Source: Deltaproteobacteria bacterium
Lineage (GTDB): Bacteria; Desulfobacterota; Desulfuromonadia; Desulfuromonadales; Geopsychrobacteraceae
Assembly (NCBI GenBank): GCA_024280335.1
Contig: JAJRQI010000006.1
Coordinates: forward strand, 1 to 64,000
Length of the DNA: 64,000 nt
Direction: 5' to 3'
Positions 44,930 to 54,348 of the stretch are shown here, piece after piece; position 1 is the stretch's first letter, and every line of letters starts with the position of its first letter. The notes under the pieces were generated by a model. It was not told the DNA's origin. It did not search any database and worked only from the letters and a program-made list of their open reading frames with translations. Position numbers and translations under genes: made by a program.

Positions 44930-45634
44930 ATGACTGAACCTGCAGACTCAACACAACAAACTTTCCGCCAGGGCGCAGCCGCAGTCTGGCCGATCTGCCT
45001 CGGTTATTTTACGATCGGACTGGCTCTCGGCGTACTGGCGCAGCAAGCCGGGCTGCCCTGGTGGGCGGTGGCAATGATGTCACTGCTGGTGTTTGCCGGC
45101 AGCGCGCAGTTTATCTGCGTAGCGATGCTGGCTGCCGGAGCCTCGATCCCGGCAATCATCCTCACCACCTTTGTCGTCAACCTGCGCCATACCTTGATGA
45201 GTTCCGCCCTGGCGGTCCATCTGTCCGGAGTCAGCCGGCGCTTTCTCAGTCTTTTTGCTTACGGGATCACTGACGAAAGTTTTGCCGTCAACATGACCCG
45301 ATTCCGCGACGGTAACTGGGATCGCCGGCGGGCGCTGATCGTCAACCAGCTGGCTAACGCAGTCTGGGTTCTCGCCACCATCACTGGAACACTGATCGGA
45401 CAGTTCGTGCCGCAGGGAGCCTTCGGTATCGATTATGCCCTGACCGGGATGTTTATCTGCCTGCTGGTGTTCCAACTGCAAGGGCGAATCTACATTCTGA
45501 CCGGCCTGCTGGCCGCAGCCATTTCTGTCGGCTGGTACCTGCTGATTCCCGGCGATTCCTATATCGTCGGTGCTTCGATCTGTGCCGCCACCCTCGGCTA
45601 TTTCCTCAAAGTCCGCTATCGGAGGAATAAGTGA
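44930..45634 (+). CDS. azlC: Branched-chain amino-acid exporter AzlC family protein
   Basis: The 234-residue membrane protein has the AzlC features: GYFTIGLALGVLAQQAGL, FAGSAQFICVAML, NLRHTLMSSAL and FAYGITDESFAV, with about seven helices. AzlC and AzlD together export branched-chain amino acids. I start at ATG 44930; a GTG at 44924 is possible. No good ribosome site is visible because a 24-bp palindrome sits upstream. It overlaps azlD by 4 bp. Confidence 0.9.
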   Translation: MTEPADSTQQTFRQGAAAVWPICLGYFTIGLALGVLAQQAGLPWWAVAMMSLLVFAGSAQFICVAMLAAGASIPAIILTTFVVNLRHTLMSSALAVHLSGVSRRFLSLFAYGITDESFAVNMTRFRDGNWDRRRALIVNQLANAVWVLATITGTLIGQFVPQGAFGIDYALTGMFICLLVFQLQGRIYILTGLLAAAISVGWYLLIPGDSYIVGASICAATLGYFLKVRYRRNK

Positions 45635-45954
45635 TTTTCAGCGATTATCTGTTCCTTTTCGCGGGGATGGGGCTGGTGACCTACCTGCCGCGCGCGCTTC
45701 CTCTGCTCTATCTGGCGCACAAACAGCTGCCGCAGTGGCTGGTCGATTGGCTAAGCCTGATCCCGGTGGCGATTCTCAGTGCGCTGCTGGCGCCCTCGCT
45801 GTTTGCCGACTCGACAACTCGCAACTTCGACATTGGTAAACCGGAACTGCTGGTGGCAATTCCTACATTGATCTTTGCGCTAAAAACCCGTAGTCTCGGC
45901 GGCACCGTGCTGGTCGGCATGTTGCTCTATTGGCTGACCGGATTGTACAATTGA
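45631..45954 (+). CDS. azlD: AzlD family subunit
   Basis: The 107-residue membrane protein has three to four helices and the AzlD features GLVTYLPRALPLLYL and WLSLIPVAILSALLAP. It starts with GTG inside the azlC stop (GTGA), with GGAGG 7 bp upstream. It is the small partner of AzlC. Confidence 0.9.
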   Translation: MIFSDYLFLFAGMGLVTYLPRALPLLYLAHKQLPQWLVDWLSLIPVAILSALLAPSLFADSTTRNFDIGKPELLVAIPTLIFALKTRSLGGTVLVGMLLYWLTGLYN

Positions 45955-45972
45955 CACTTTAAGGATAACTTA

Positions 45973-46266
45973 ATGCAACTGACAGGAAAACAGAACCGCT
46001 ATCTGCGCGGTCTCGGTCATCATCTGAAACCGATTGTGATGATCGGTAAAGAAGAAGTGAACGATGCCGTGATCTCGGCAACCGACGAGGCGCTAGAGAT
46101 TCACGAACTGATCAAGGTGAAACTGCAGGACGGCTGTTTAAGCGATCGGAAAAATGTCGCCCAGGCGCTCGCCGAAGCAACTAAATCAGCCATAGCTCAG
46201 GTGCTTGGCAAAAACATTCTGCTCTATCGACAGAGCAAAGAACCACAGATTAAGCTGCCGAAATGA
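45973..46266 (+). CDS. yhbY: YhbY-type CRM-domain RNA-binding protein
   Basis: The 97-residue protein has the full CRM fold: LTGKQNRYLRGLGHHLKPIVMIGKEEVNDAV, with the Gly-x-x-Gly-type loop IGKEEV, and IKVKLQDGC. YhbY associates with pre-50S ribosomal particles. It overlaps the next gene by 4 bp. Confidence 0.93.
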   Translation: MQLTGKQNRYLRGLGHHLKPIVMIGKEEVNDAVISATDEALEIHELIKVKLQDGCLSDRKNVAQALAEATKSAIAQVLGKNILLYRQSKEPQIKLPK

Positions 46267-46598
46267 CCGTGGCCGCGATGGCTCGCTACAAAGTTCTCGT
46301 CCGCGGTGACAACTTTCTTCTGAGCCTGGACGGAGAACATGCAAAGTTCGGTTTTTACGCGACACGCATTGTCAAATCAGAAACAGCCGAGGATGCGGAG
46401 CGGATCGCCATTATCCGCATCCATCAAGAACTGAATCAGAGCGACCATATCATCAAAAATACAGCCGATGTCCCCAGCGTCAAGGTTGAAAGTACGGTAA
46501 AAATCGGCCCCTTCCGGTTCATCAGAAAACAGCATGTACGTGGTTTCAGCTTTCATCGTGAGGAAGAAGTAACTACCGACCCAATTGCACAATGCTAG
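46263..46598 (+). CDS. Conserved protein of unknown function (111 aa)
   Basis: The protein reads ARYKVLVRGDNFLLSLDGEHAK near its start, then GFYATRIVKSETAEDAERIAI, a two-part alpha/beta pattern I recall from small uncharacterised proteobacterial proteins (from memory, not a search). It has no signal peptide or membrane segment. The ATG at 46263 overlaps the yhbY stop; an ATG at 46278 is an alternative. It overlaps the next gene by 7 bp. The function is unknown. Confidence 0.6.
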   Translation: MTVAAMARYKVLVRGDNFLLSLDGEHAKFGFYATRIVKSETAEDAERIAIIRIHQELNQSDHIIKNTADVPSVKVESTVKIGPFRFIRKQHVRGFSFHREEEVTTDPIAQC

Positions 46599-47206
46599 AC
46601 TACGACATCAGCCAACCACCGCCGACCCGGCAGGAACTGGACGCGGAAAAATTTCAGCTCACAGTTCTGAAAAAACAGCAGATCAAAGCCTCAATTATCT
46701 CTGATGGCTGCCACGGCATCAGTTTGCTGATACTCTATCTGTCCGATCTCCTTTCCGGCTACGGGCTACTTGTGGCGGTGATCTCAGCGACTACAGTAGC
46801 CGTCGCCCTGGCCTCATCATCCAGAAAACAACTGGATTCCAGCGATGTTGCAGTCGTCGCGCTGGCCTCACTGGCGACAGTGGTTTCAGTCGCGGCGATT
46901 TCTGTCTGGATACTGCAGGACATGCTGATCGGCGGAGCTTTGGCAGGGTTGCTGTCAGGCAGTATCGTGACTGCAGGGGCAGTCATCGGCCGGAAGTTTT
47001 TTCATGTTTTCATCGGTCTGGAGCAGTTAAAAAACGTCGCCGAGGATGAGCTTGCCAGCCGGGAGCTACAAACACTCTGTCAAAATCATCCGGAGTTGAA
47101 CGATTACCGCCAGCAGGCTCTGGACATCCTGCGCCCGAACCTGAACTTTGGTGAACTACAGGCGATGCGTGATTGGGTTGCCGGAAAAGTTCAAGTGTCC
47201 GATTAA
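46592..47206 (+). CDS. Predicted integral membrane protein (204 aa)
   Basis: After a polar N-terminus (about residues 1-38), three to four transmembrane segments occupy about residues 42-140. A cytoplasmic tail (about 145-204) follows, with charged helices (QALDILRPNLNFGELQ). No known family is recognised. It is coupled by overlap to the small upstream protein. Confidence 0.6.
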   Translation: MLDYDISQPPPTRQELDAEKFQLTVLKKQQIKASIISDGCHGISLLILYLSDLLSGYGLLVAVISATTVAVALASSSRKQLDSSDVAVVALASLATVVSVAAISVWILQDMLIGGALAGLLSGSIVTAGAVIGRKFFHVFIGLEQLKNVAEDELASRELQTLCQNHPELNDYRQQALDILRPNLNFGELQAMRDWVAGKVQVSD

Positions 47207-47290
47207 GAAGTGAAGCCGTCGGCAGTCCGGGTGTATTCTTGAATAAAGTGGCTTTTTTGCCAATGTGATGGTCACGGCAGAGGGACGGCT

Positions 47291-47692
47291 ATGAACGAGC
47301 ATCCGGTGTTGCTATTCGACGGAGTCTGCAACCTCTGCTCGACAGCGATACAGTTCATCATCAAACGGGATAGCGGGGATTGTTTTCGCTTTGCCGCCAT
47401 GCAATCTCCGGCCGGTGAACGGCTGCTGGCAGAGCACCGTTTGACCGACTTGAGTAGCGAGACGATGGTGCTGATCGTTGACCGGAGCATCTATCTGCGT
47501 AGCGACGCAGCGCTGGAGATCGCCCGGCAGCTGGACGGTGCCTGGTCGCTCATGCGCTGGTTTTCCCTCCTGCCGCGAGCCTGGCGCGAGGCCGGTTATC
47601 GGCGGTTGGCCAGCAACCGCTTTCGCTGGTTCGGGCGCCGGCGCAGCTGCCTGATGCCAAGCGAGGAGAACCGCCGTCGATTCCTCGTTTAA
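47291..47692 (+). CDS. DCC-family thiol-disulphide oxidoreductase-like protein (DUF393)
   Basis: The 133-residue protein has the family signature LLFDGVCNLCS (DxxCxxC) at the N-terminus and FAAMQSPAGERLL, DAALEIARQLDGAW and the C-terminal NRFRWFGRR. The CxxC suggests a redox activity; no substrate is known. It is preceded by a GGCAGAGGGACGGCT site. Confidence 0.87.
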   Translation: MNEHPVLLFDGVCNLCSTAIQFIIKRDSGDCFRFAAMQSPAGERLLAEHRLTDLSSETMVLIVDRSIYLRSDAALEIARQLDGAWSLMRWFSLLPRAWREAGYRRLASNRFRWFGRRRSCLMPSEENRRRFLV

Positions 47693-48261
47693 AGTGGAGT
47701 CTGGATCAGGAAAGCCACAGTCGTTTTCGATCGTCTGCTGCCGGGTCTACTGTTGCCGCTTTCTACTCTCCTCCGGATTCGTCAAATTGACCAGCGGCGA
47801 CGCCGAAGGCCCTTGATTATCACCACAGGACTCAGCCGCTGCCCAACCGGCTCGCCTAAAAGCTATCCTCCGTGGAGGATCTACTCCAGACAGCAAGGAA
47901 GACCAACCCAACACCATCATCATAGCAGCACCATCACGCTCAAATGAGTATTTGATTCGTTTTAAATCCGTTTCGTTTAAACCAACAAACTGACACTGCT
48001 TGACAAATGTCCTCGGCGAGTACGACATTTTATCGCTGCGGAAATTGATGGGGAAACATACAGACAAGAGCAACTTGACTCCCCCTTTTGACTCTCATTC
48101 AGACACTGAATCCAGCCCTGAAGTACAATATTTTGCTTGGCTTCGTTAAAATATCTTGAGTTTGCTCCTCTTTATGCGCTTTAATAGGCTCTTGTGTTGT
48201 CGCTCGCACGCTGCAGATCACTCAGCCACCCGTCCCAAACGACCGAAAGGAATATCAGTAG
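47693..48261. other. 569-bp intergenic region, no supported gene
   Basis: Possible open frames on both strands lack ribosome sites, known domains or biased codon use. One inverted repeat is visible (ATCCTC-CGTG-GAGGAT at 47865-47880). The last 150 bases are AT-rich and should contain the promoter for the DUF4388-pilT pair. No known RNA is recognised. Confidence 0.5.
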
Positions 48262-50079
48262 ATGCCCCTTACTGGCGAACTCGAACATCTACCGATTGTC
48301 GACGTTATCCAACTGATCCATTCAACGCGCAAATCCGGCACACTGAACATCTACAGTCGAAAAGGTGAAGGGCAACTGGTTTTTGATAATGGCTATATTG
48401 TCGGTGCCAGCCACTCTAACGATAAATTCCGCATCGGTCAGATACTCCTTGAGGCCGACCTGATCAATCAACAAGAACTCGACAAAGCACTGGAAATACA
48501 GAAACAGGCCGGAAGTAATCGCCAACCCTTGATTACAACACTGGTTGAATATTGCCACATGTCAAAGGAGTCGGCCTATAAATCATTGGAAACTTTGATT
48601 GAAATGACGGTTGTCGAAATGATCAGTTGGACGCGAGGTATTTTCAGTCTCGATGTCGACAAGATCTCAATCTCTGACGATTACCGCTACCTCCCCGCCC
48701 AGCTGCAACCCGTAACCCTTGATACGCAAATGGTCCTGATGGATGCCCTGCGGATTTTCGACGAAAAGGTCTATGCCGGAGAGATCGAAATCGTCGATGA
48801 ACCGCTTGAGGAACCGCCTCAACTGACCACGGAAGAAACGCTGGAGTCTGTTGACGAAGAGGAAGGGGTTGAGCTCTCTGCGGATATCCTCGGTTTGGGG
48901 GATCTGGATAATCTGGCGCGCAAGAAACCTCGTGTATTCAAGAGCCTGGAGACGTTCGACCCAACTGAAATTCATCGACAGGTTGTAAACAGGACCTTGA
49001 CCGACTTGAGTCCTGAGCAGTCAGATCAACTTGTCAATTACCTTGCAGAGCTGTCAACTCCGAGCTTTGCCAATGATGCTGTTTTCCCCGCTGTATCGAA
49101 ATCTCAGGCGATCATCATGTATTGCAATGATGAATTTATCCAGCATGCGCTGATGACGGTCTGTAAAAAAGAAGGGATTCTGGTTTTCACCACCGCGAAA
49201 AGCAGTCGACTGGATGAGCTGCTAGACCAAGCCATCAACAAGAGTCTTGAGCCGATTCTGGTTTTCGGCAGCCCGGACGACAGCCAAACGGCATTTTCCA
49301 CGGAAACAGTTATGCAACTCCGCAAGCAAAAGCTGGCAGAATACCCGCAGATTTCGGTTATCCAACTGGCGTCGCCGCTGGACTATGCTTTCTCCCTGCA
49401 ATCCTTAAATGCAGGCGTTCGAGCCGTCTTTCCCCAACCCTATTTTTCAGAGCGCAGAAAAACCTATGTTGAGGATACCATCAACTTTCTCAACAGCTTT
49501 CAGACGTATGTCCGCAGCTGCTTTAACGAGGAACGCCGGCAACAGTTTGCCCGGTTGCGTAACAGTATGTCCGGCCTGAGATTATTACAGAAAGCGCCGG
49601 ATATTTCCTTGTCGGTTCTGCAATTTGTCGCCGCTAGTTTTGAGCGGACCTTGACCCTGGTCGTCGATAAATCCGCACTGGTTGCTGAACGCAGCATCGG
49701 AATTGCGACCGAAAAAAATCATGGCCCTGCCGCACCATTGAGAACCCGCATCCCGGTTACTGACGGCTCACTGCTGCAGAGACTGATCCAGGAGGGAACT
49801 ACCTATTGGGGCCCGAATCAAAAGGATGGGGCGTTAGAGAGAAACCTCTTTCCTGGGATCGGTGCCCCACGGGATTCAAGTATTTTGCTCTTGCCATTAA
49901 AGAGTAACGGCCGGGTTATCACTGTGACCTACGCTGATTTTGGTGATCAACAGGCTGAACCGATCCAACTGGATTTCCTCGATTTTTTCGTCAGTCAGGC
50001 GGGGATGGCGATGGAAAACGCACTGTTCCGCAAACAACTGGGGAATCACATCGAGCGGAAGCAAATTGATAAGGTGTAG
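48262..50079 (+). CDS. DUF4388 (PatA-type) protein with C-terminal GAF-like region
   Basis: The 605-residue protein has DUF4388 at the N-terminus (about residues 1-110, LPIVDVIQLIHSTRKSGTLNIYS). A middle part resembles a degenerate receiver (about 280-400) and a C-terminal GAF-like domain spans about 445-600 (LLPLKSNGRVITVTYAD, FFVSQAGMAMENALF). It has no DNA-binding or catalytic motif. Such proteins act in two-component, gliding or pilus-control pathways in delta-proteobacteria (family knowledge). It lies 3 bp before a PilT gene, so a role in pilus retraction control is plausible. Confidence 0.72.
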   Translation: MPLTGELEHLPIVDVIQLIHSTRKSGTLNIYSRKGEGQLVFDNGYIVGASHSNDKFRIGQILLEADLINQQELDKALEIQKQAGSNRQPLITTLVEYCHMSKESAYKSLETLIEMTVVEMISWTRGIFSLDVDKISISDDYRYLPAQLQPVTLDTQMVLMDALRIFDEKVYAGEIEIVDEPLEEPPQLTTEETLESVDEEEGVELSADILGLGDLDNLARKKPRVFKSLETFDPTEIHRQVVNRTLTDLSPEQSDQLVNYLAELSTPSFANDAVFPAVSKSQAIIMYCNDEFIQHALMTVCKKEGILVFTTAKSSRLDELLDQAINKSLEPILVFGSPDDSQTAFSTETVMQLRKQKLAEYPQISVIQLASPLDYAFSLQSLNAGVRAVFPQPYFSERRKTYVEDTINFLNSFQTYVRSCFNEERRQQFARLRNSMSGLRLLQKAPDISLSVLQFVAASFERTLTLVVDKSALVAERSIGIATEKNHGPAAPLRTRIPVTDGSLLQRLIQEGTTYWGPNQKDGALERNLFPGIGAPRDSSILLLPLKSNGRVITVTYADFGDQQAEPIQLDFLDFFVSQAGMAMENALFRKQLGNHIERKQIDKV

Positions 50080-50082
50080 ACG

Positions 50083-51150
50083 ATGGATTTAAAGACTCTC
50101 AATCAGATTCTTGAAATTGCCTTTGCCAAAAGGGTTTCCGATGTTCATTTTGAGGTAGATAATCCGCCCTTCTTCCGTGTCCATGGACAGCTGTTGCGCT
50201 CCAAGTTACCAAACTTGAAACCGGAAGATACCGAGTTTATTGCCGCCACCATCATGGAGCACAACTGCCGTGATTTCCCTGAAGATTTCAAAGAGTTTGA
50301 TGCCTCTTATGCATTACAGAACAGTGGTCGATTTCGGGTCAGTATCTTCAAGCAGCGTGGCAATATCGGTATTGTCATGCGGGTTATCCCCCCAGAAATC
50401 GGTAAGTTCAAAGATCTTAAGCTGCCTGCGGTGCTGGCTGAGATTGTCAAAGCGCCGAACGGCCTGATCCTCGTCACCGGGCCGACTGGCAACGGTAAAT
50501 CAACGACCCTTGCATCGATGATCAATTACCTCAACGAAAAATATGCCTTCAACATTATTACCATCGAGGATCCCATCGAATTCCTTTTTACATCGCAGAA
50601 AAGTTGCATCATTCAACGTGAAGTCGGGATCGATACGGACGATTTCAGTTCAGCCCTGAAGGCTTCGCTACGAATGGATCCGGATGTCATCATGGTTGGC
50701 GAAATGCGCGATCTGGAAACCATTGATGCCTGCATCAAGGCTTCGGAGACCGGGCACCTGGTGTTTTCTACCCTCCATACGCAAAACGCAGCCACGACAA
50801 TCAACCGTCTGATCGGTCATTTTCCACCCGAGGCTCAGGAAATTATGCGTCAGCGCCTGGCGGATATCCTGGTGGCAACGGTGTCGTTACGTCTTGTAGA
50901 AGATAAAACCGGTGAAAATGTTATTCCGGTTGTCGAGGTGATGCGCACAACGACGACCATTCAAGCCTGCATCCGCGATGGAAACCTTGATGAAATTGAA
51001 GGACACATCGAAAAAGGCAGCGCTCAGTACCAGATGCAATCGATGGATCAGCACCTGATCCAACTGTGCAAAAACGGCACAATAACCATGAAGGAAGCGA
51101 AACGCGTTTCAAGTTCGATGGACCTGGAAAGAAAATTGAACTACACGTAG
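50083..51150 (+). CDS. PilT-type pilus retraction ATPase
   Basis: The 355-residue protein is a secretion ATPase of the PilT/PilU class: N-terminal domain (about residues 1-110), Walker A GPTGNGKST (near residue 133), Asp box FNIITIEDPIE, Walker B DPDVIMVGEMRD and His box GHLVFSTLHTQNAATTI. It powers type IV pilus retraction. It starts 3 bp after the DUF4388 stop. It is one of possibly several PilT paralogues in such genomes. Confidence 0.9.
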   Translation: MDLKTLNQILEIAFAKRVSDVHFEVDNPPFFRVHGQLLRSKLPNLKPEDTEFIAATIMEHNCRDFPEDFKEFDASYALQNSGRFRVSIFKQRGNIGIVMRVIPPEIGKFKDLKLPAVLAEIVKAPNGLILVTGPTGNGKSTTLASMINYLNEKYAFNIITIEDPIEFLFTSQKSCIIQREVGIDTDDFSSALKASLRMDPDVIMVGEMRDLETIDACIKASETGHLVFSTLHTQNAATTINRLIGHFPPEAQEIMRQRLADILVATVSLRLVEDKTGENVIPVVEVMRTTTTIQACIRDGNLDEIEGHIEKGSAQYQMQSMDQHLIQLCKNGTITMKEAKRVSSSMDLERKLNYT

Positions 51151-51200
51151 AAGTCAGTGGTGTCCGATTTGGTTCCTACTGGTGATTTAAGACGATTAAA

Positions 51201-51267
51201 TCCCCCTCTATCCCCCCTTTGCTAAAGGGGGAGGCAAGTAAATTCCCCTCTTTGACAAAAGGGGGGC
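51201..51267. repeat. Two CCCCTTTG/CAAAGGGG-type small hairpins
   Basis: CCCCCTTT-GCT-AAAGGGGG (51213-51231) is a perfect hairpin, and a similar CCCC...AAAAGGGG hairpin follows at about 51245-51266. They lie between the convergent pilT and Cys-tailed protein genes. Elements of this kind are dispersed intergenic repeats in many bacteria and may also end transcription. Confidence 0.6.
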
Positions 51268-51287
51268 AGGTATTGATGCGGTCATTT

Positions 51288-51677
51288 CTAGCAACCGCAA
51301 CCGCAATTGTGACAAACGACCCTGTCGCTCCCCTGGGGTTCTACCGTTTCCGGTGCAAATGCAACTCGATTGATCCCACGACGCAGATCCGCAACGATAT
51401 CAAGATTCGGGCTTGCGCCGATAATATGCCCCAGACAAAGGCTGGCGACTCCGGCAACCGGAGAACAGAGGCGGATACTGTTGAGCAGGTCACCGTAGCC
51501 CTGGATGTTCACCGGCAATTTTTCCTCAACCGAGCGAAGCTGGATGCCGAAGTTTTTCAGCTCGACCGTCATCTCTGCTAGCAGTTCATGTAACGCTGAT
51601 TCGGGATCAGCATATTGCCAATCGCTCGTCAGCCAAATTCGCCGAAAAAAAATAACCTCGAGAATTTTATCGGCCAT
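51288..51677 (-). CDS. Small Cys-tailed protein, unknown function (129 aa)
   Basis: The start chosen is the ATG at 51677, one base after the tsaC stop. The protein begins MADKILEVIFFRRIWLT and ends with CHNCGCGC, four cysteines in the last eight residues that could bind metal. It has a helix-rich middle part (about residues 25-60) and a Gly/Ile stretch (about 85-100). It is not assigned to a family; a distant DUF2703-like resemblance in the first half is weak. It is probably co-transcribed with the tsaC-like gene. Confidence 0.55.
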   Translation of the reverse strand: MADKILEVIFFRRIWLTSDWQYADPESALHELLAEMTVELKNFGIQLRSVEEKLPVNIQGYGDLLNSIRLCSPVAGVASLCLGHIIGASPNLDIVADLRRGINRVAFAPETVEPQGSDRVVCHNCGCGC

Positions 51678-51678
51678 C

Positions 51679-52295
51679 TCAACTGCCTGACTCAATCCAG
51701 CCGGTATCCCCACTCCCTTGGCGCAGAATTTCAATCCGATCATCCAGCAGACTGATAACAGAAGAGGCTTCACCGAGTGAGATGCCGCCGTCAACGACTA
51801 TATTAACCAGTCTTCCCATGTTTTCATCAATCAGCATCGGATCCTGTAAGGCTTCCGCACCGGAAAGATTGGCACTGGTGGTCAGTAGAGGATGTCCAAG
51901 CTCTCTGACGATCGCCTGGCAAATGGCATTATCCGGGATCCGAACACCGACAGTCTTCTGCTTGGTGCTGACAGAATCCGGCACGACCTTTGAGGCATCA
52001 AGCACAAAGGTATAAGGTCCGGGCAAGTGCCGCTTCATGATTTTAAAAGCGAAATTGCTGACTTGTGCATAGCTGGCAACCTCGGCAAGGTCGCTGCAGA
52101 TAAAAGAGAACGGTTTTCGGTTGTCACGTTGCTTGATTTGCAGGATTTTTTTACCCCTTTGCGATTAAAGATATCGCAACCGAGTCCATAGGTCGTATCG
52201 GTCGGGTAGATAATAATCCCCCCCTGCTGTAGGCAGTCAACGACGCGCTGGATATTTCGTGGTTGGGGGTTCTCAGGATTGATGGACAAGATCAT
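51679..52295 (-). pseudogene. tsaC: Threonylcarbamoyl-AMP synthase (TsaC/Sua5/YwlC) with a -1 frameshift
   Basis: The first frame (52295-52035) encodes IIIYPTDTTYGLGCD and then diverges. The second frame (52038-51679) continues the family with RHLPGPYTFVLDAS, VGVRIPDN and TTSANLSG. In a run of seven A (52152-52146 minus strand) the codons read GTA AAA AAA TCC. Adding one A, or a ribosome slipping -1 on A AAA AAA, gives ATC CTG CAA and joins the two frames without loss (about 205 residues). The enzyme makes the t6A tRNA precursor and is usually essential. The interruption could be a sequencing error, a true mutation with a second copy elsewhere, or a programmed slippage. Confidence 0.8.
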
Positions 52296-52354
52296 TGGAC
52301 TCTCCTCTGTATGAACATAACAAACAACCCTCTAATAATATGTGCCTGAACGCC

Positions 52355-52627
52355 TTAAAGCAACATTTTCAGCTCTGACACCTTGCGTATTTCGGTATAG
52401 ATATTTTCCAGTTGCTGAAAACTGTGCAAAGTCACCGACACCGAAACAGACTGATAATTCCCTTTACCGCTGGGTCGGGAACCGGCCGCATCAGGAGCAA
52501 CTGAAGCGTGCTTGCTTATAGCGTGGAGGATGGCTTTTTCAAATGTGTTCCCAGCCGCACCGAGTGCCTTAAACTGGTATCGGCAGGGGAACTCAAGCAG
52601 ATCTTCGGGTCGTTGTTTGTTTGTCAT
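52355..52627 (-). CDS. DUF493 (YbeD-like) protein
   Basis: A 90-residue alpha/beta protein with the family blocks LEFPCRYQFKALG and YQSVSVSVTLHSFQQLENIYTEI. The ATG at 52627 lies just after the dut stop (52629). YbeD-type proteins resemble ACT regulatory domains; the function is unknown. Confidence 0.8.
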   Translation of the reverse strand: MTNKQRPEDLLEFPCRYQFKALGAAGNTFEKAILHAISKHASVAPDAAGSRPSGKGNYQSVSVSVTLHSFQQLENIYTEIRKVSELKMLL

Positions 52628-52628
52628 T

Positions 52629-53078
52629 TTACTTTCCACGACCGGTGTGGCCGAAACCGCCAGCCCCACGCTCGGTTGTCGACAATTCTGCAACTTCACA
52701 AAATTGCGCCTGACAGACCGGTGCAACGATCAATTGCGCAATCCGTTCTCCCGATTCGACGATGAATGTCTCACTGCCGTGGTTGATCAGAATAATTTTG
52801 ATTTCACCGCGATAATCAGCATCAATCGTCCCCGGGGTATTGACCAAGGTAATGCCGTGCTTGATGGCCAGCCCAGAGCGCGGACGCACCTGCACTTCAT
52901 AACCGGCCGGGATCGCCATTGCCAGGCCGGTCGGCAGCAGACAGCGCTCCCCCGGAAGCAGGGTCACTGGTGATTCGAGGAGCGCATGAATATCCAGGCC
53001 CGCAGCAAGTGCCGACATGTATCGCGGGATCTGTGCAGCGGGATGAAGCTTTTTGATTTGCACTTGCGGTTGATGCAT
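52629..53078 (-). CDS. dut: Deoxyuridine 5'-triphosphate nucleotidohydrolase
   Basis: The 149-residue trimeric dUTPase carries all five motifs: [33 protein letters not shown] and the C-terminal [10 protein letters not shown]. It hydrolyses dUTP to dUMP, keeping uracil out of DNA. It overlaps the M16 protease stop by 1 bp. Confidence 0.96.
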   Translation of the reverse strand: MHQPQVQIKKLHPAAQIPRYMSALAAGLDIHALLESPVTLLPGERCLLPTGLAMAIPAGYEVQVRPRSGLAIKHGITLVNTPGTIDADYRGEIKIILINHGSETFIVESGERIAQLIVAPVCQAQFCEVAELSTTERGAGGFGHTGRGK

Positions 53079-54337
53079 CAGGGGATCTCCAGCAGGTTTA
53101 ACGGAAATTGTTGATGATTCGCAGGCCCGACAATGTGCAGATTCAACGATTCATCAGAGAGCAGCAAGTTGGCTAACCGCTGCACAGACTCAACGGTAAC
53201 CTTATCAATTGCGGCAATGACATCCGCAATCTCAGGTTGATGGCCGAGGAAGATTTCATTCTTGGCCAGTCTGGTCATGCGATTGTCGGAACTTTCAAGC
53301 GATAACAGCAAGGTTCCCTTCATCTGCTCGCGCGCCATATGTAACTCTTCATTGCTGATATATTCATTTTTCAAACGGGAAAACTGCTGCAGAATCAACT
53401 GTAATGTTTCCGGCAGGTCATCCGGCCGGGTACCACCATAAACGACCAGAGAACCGGCATCGGAATGGGTATTCAGGTAGCTGTAGATCGAGTAGGCCAG
53501 GCCACGCTCTTCACGGATGGTTTGAAACAGGCGCGAACTCATGCTGCCGCCGAGAATACTGTTAAGCAGATGCAGCACAAACCGATCGTTATGGTTCTGC
53601 GGCAGCGCCTTGCTGCCGAGGCAGAAGTGGGTTTGTTCCAGATTCTTCGCGGTAACCTGAACACCGGGACGATACTGCGGCAAGGTGCAGAACCGCTCAG
53701 CGCCACCAGACTTCACGCCGGAAAAAGCCTGTTCAATCTGCCCGAGAATCTTTTCATGCTGCAGATTTCCTGCTGCGACAATCAGGATATTATCCCCACG
53801 GTAACGATCTGCCAACATCTGCAAAAGATCGTTGCGAGTTATACTGCTGACGGTTTCACAATCGCCTAACACCGGCCGTCCTAACGGATGACTGTGCCAG
53901 ATCGATTTACAAAAAAGGTCGTGCACCTGATCATCCGGGGTATCCTCGACCATGGAAATTTCCTGGAGGATGACGCGCCGTTCTTTTTCGATCTCTTTCG
54001 GTACAAAGGTAGAATTGAGAACCAGATCGGAAAGCAGGGAGATTGCCTGGGGAAGTTTATCACCAAGGATTTTGGCAAAATAACAGCTGAACTCTCGGCC
54101 GGTGAAGGCATTGAGCACTCCACCGACCGAGTCGATCTGCTTGGCAATCTGCAGGGACGAGCGGGAGGTCGTCCCTCTGAACAGCATATGCTCAATAAAA
54201 TGAGAGATGCCGTTCAGGTTTGGGTCTTCATGGCGAGAGCCATTTTGAACCCAGAAGCCGACGGTTACCGAGTGAAGTTCCGGCATCCGCTCAGTGACGA
54301 CACGGATGCCGTTGTTCAATGTCGACTTCTGCAACAT
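53078..54337 (-). CDS. M16-family zinc peptidase (YmxG/processing-peptidase type)
   Basis: The 419-residue peptidase has the inverted zinc motif HFIEH (His46, Glu49, His50), with the third ligand glutamate further on in [11 protein letters not shown]. The second half is the inactive M16 repeat with [12 protein letters not shown]. It lies between pnp and dut, as in many bacteria; its substrate is unknown. Confidence 0.92.
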   Translation of the reverse strand: MLQKSTLNNGIRVVTERMPELHSVTVGFWVQNGSRHEDPNLNGISHFIEHMLFRGTTSRSSLQIAKQIDSVGGVLNAFTGREFSCYFAKILGDKLPQAISLLSDLVLNSTFVPKEIEKERRVILQEISMVEDTPDDQVHDLFCKSIWHSHPLGRPVLGDCETVSSITRNDLLQMLADRYRGDNILIVAAGNLQHEKILGQIEQAFSGVKSGGAERFCTLPQYRPGVQVTAKNLEQTHFCLGSKALPQNHNDRFVLHLLNSILGGSMSSRLFQTIREERGLAYSIYSYLNTHSDAGSLVVYGGTRPDDLPETLQLILQQFSRLKNEYISNEELHMAREQMKGTLLLSLESSDNRMTRLAKNEIFLGHQPEIADVIAAIDKVTVESVQRLANLLLSDESLNLHIVGPANHQQFPLNLLEIP

Positions 54338-54348
54338 CAGTGAATCGA

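Noticed and set aside
47747-48073. Minus-strand frame of 108 codons in the 569-bp gap
   Set aside because: No ribosome site, no domain, atypical composition and no conserved neighbour relation; treated as non-coding.
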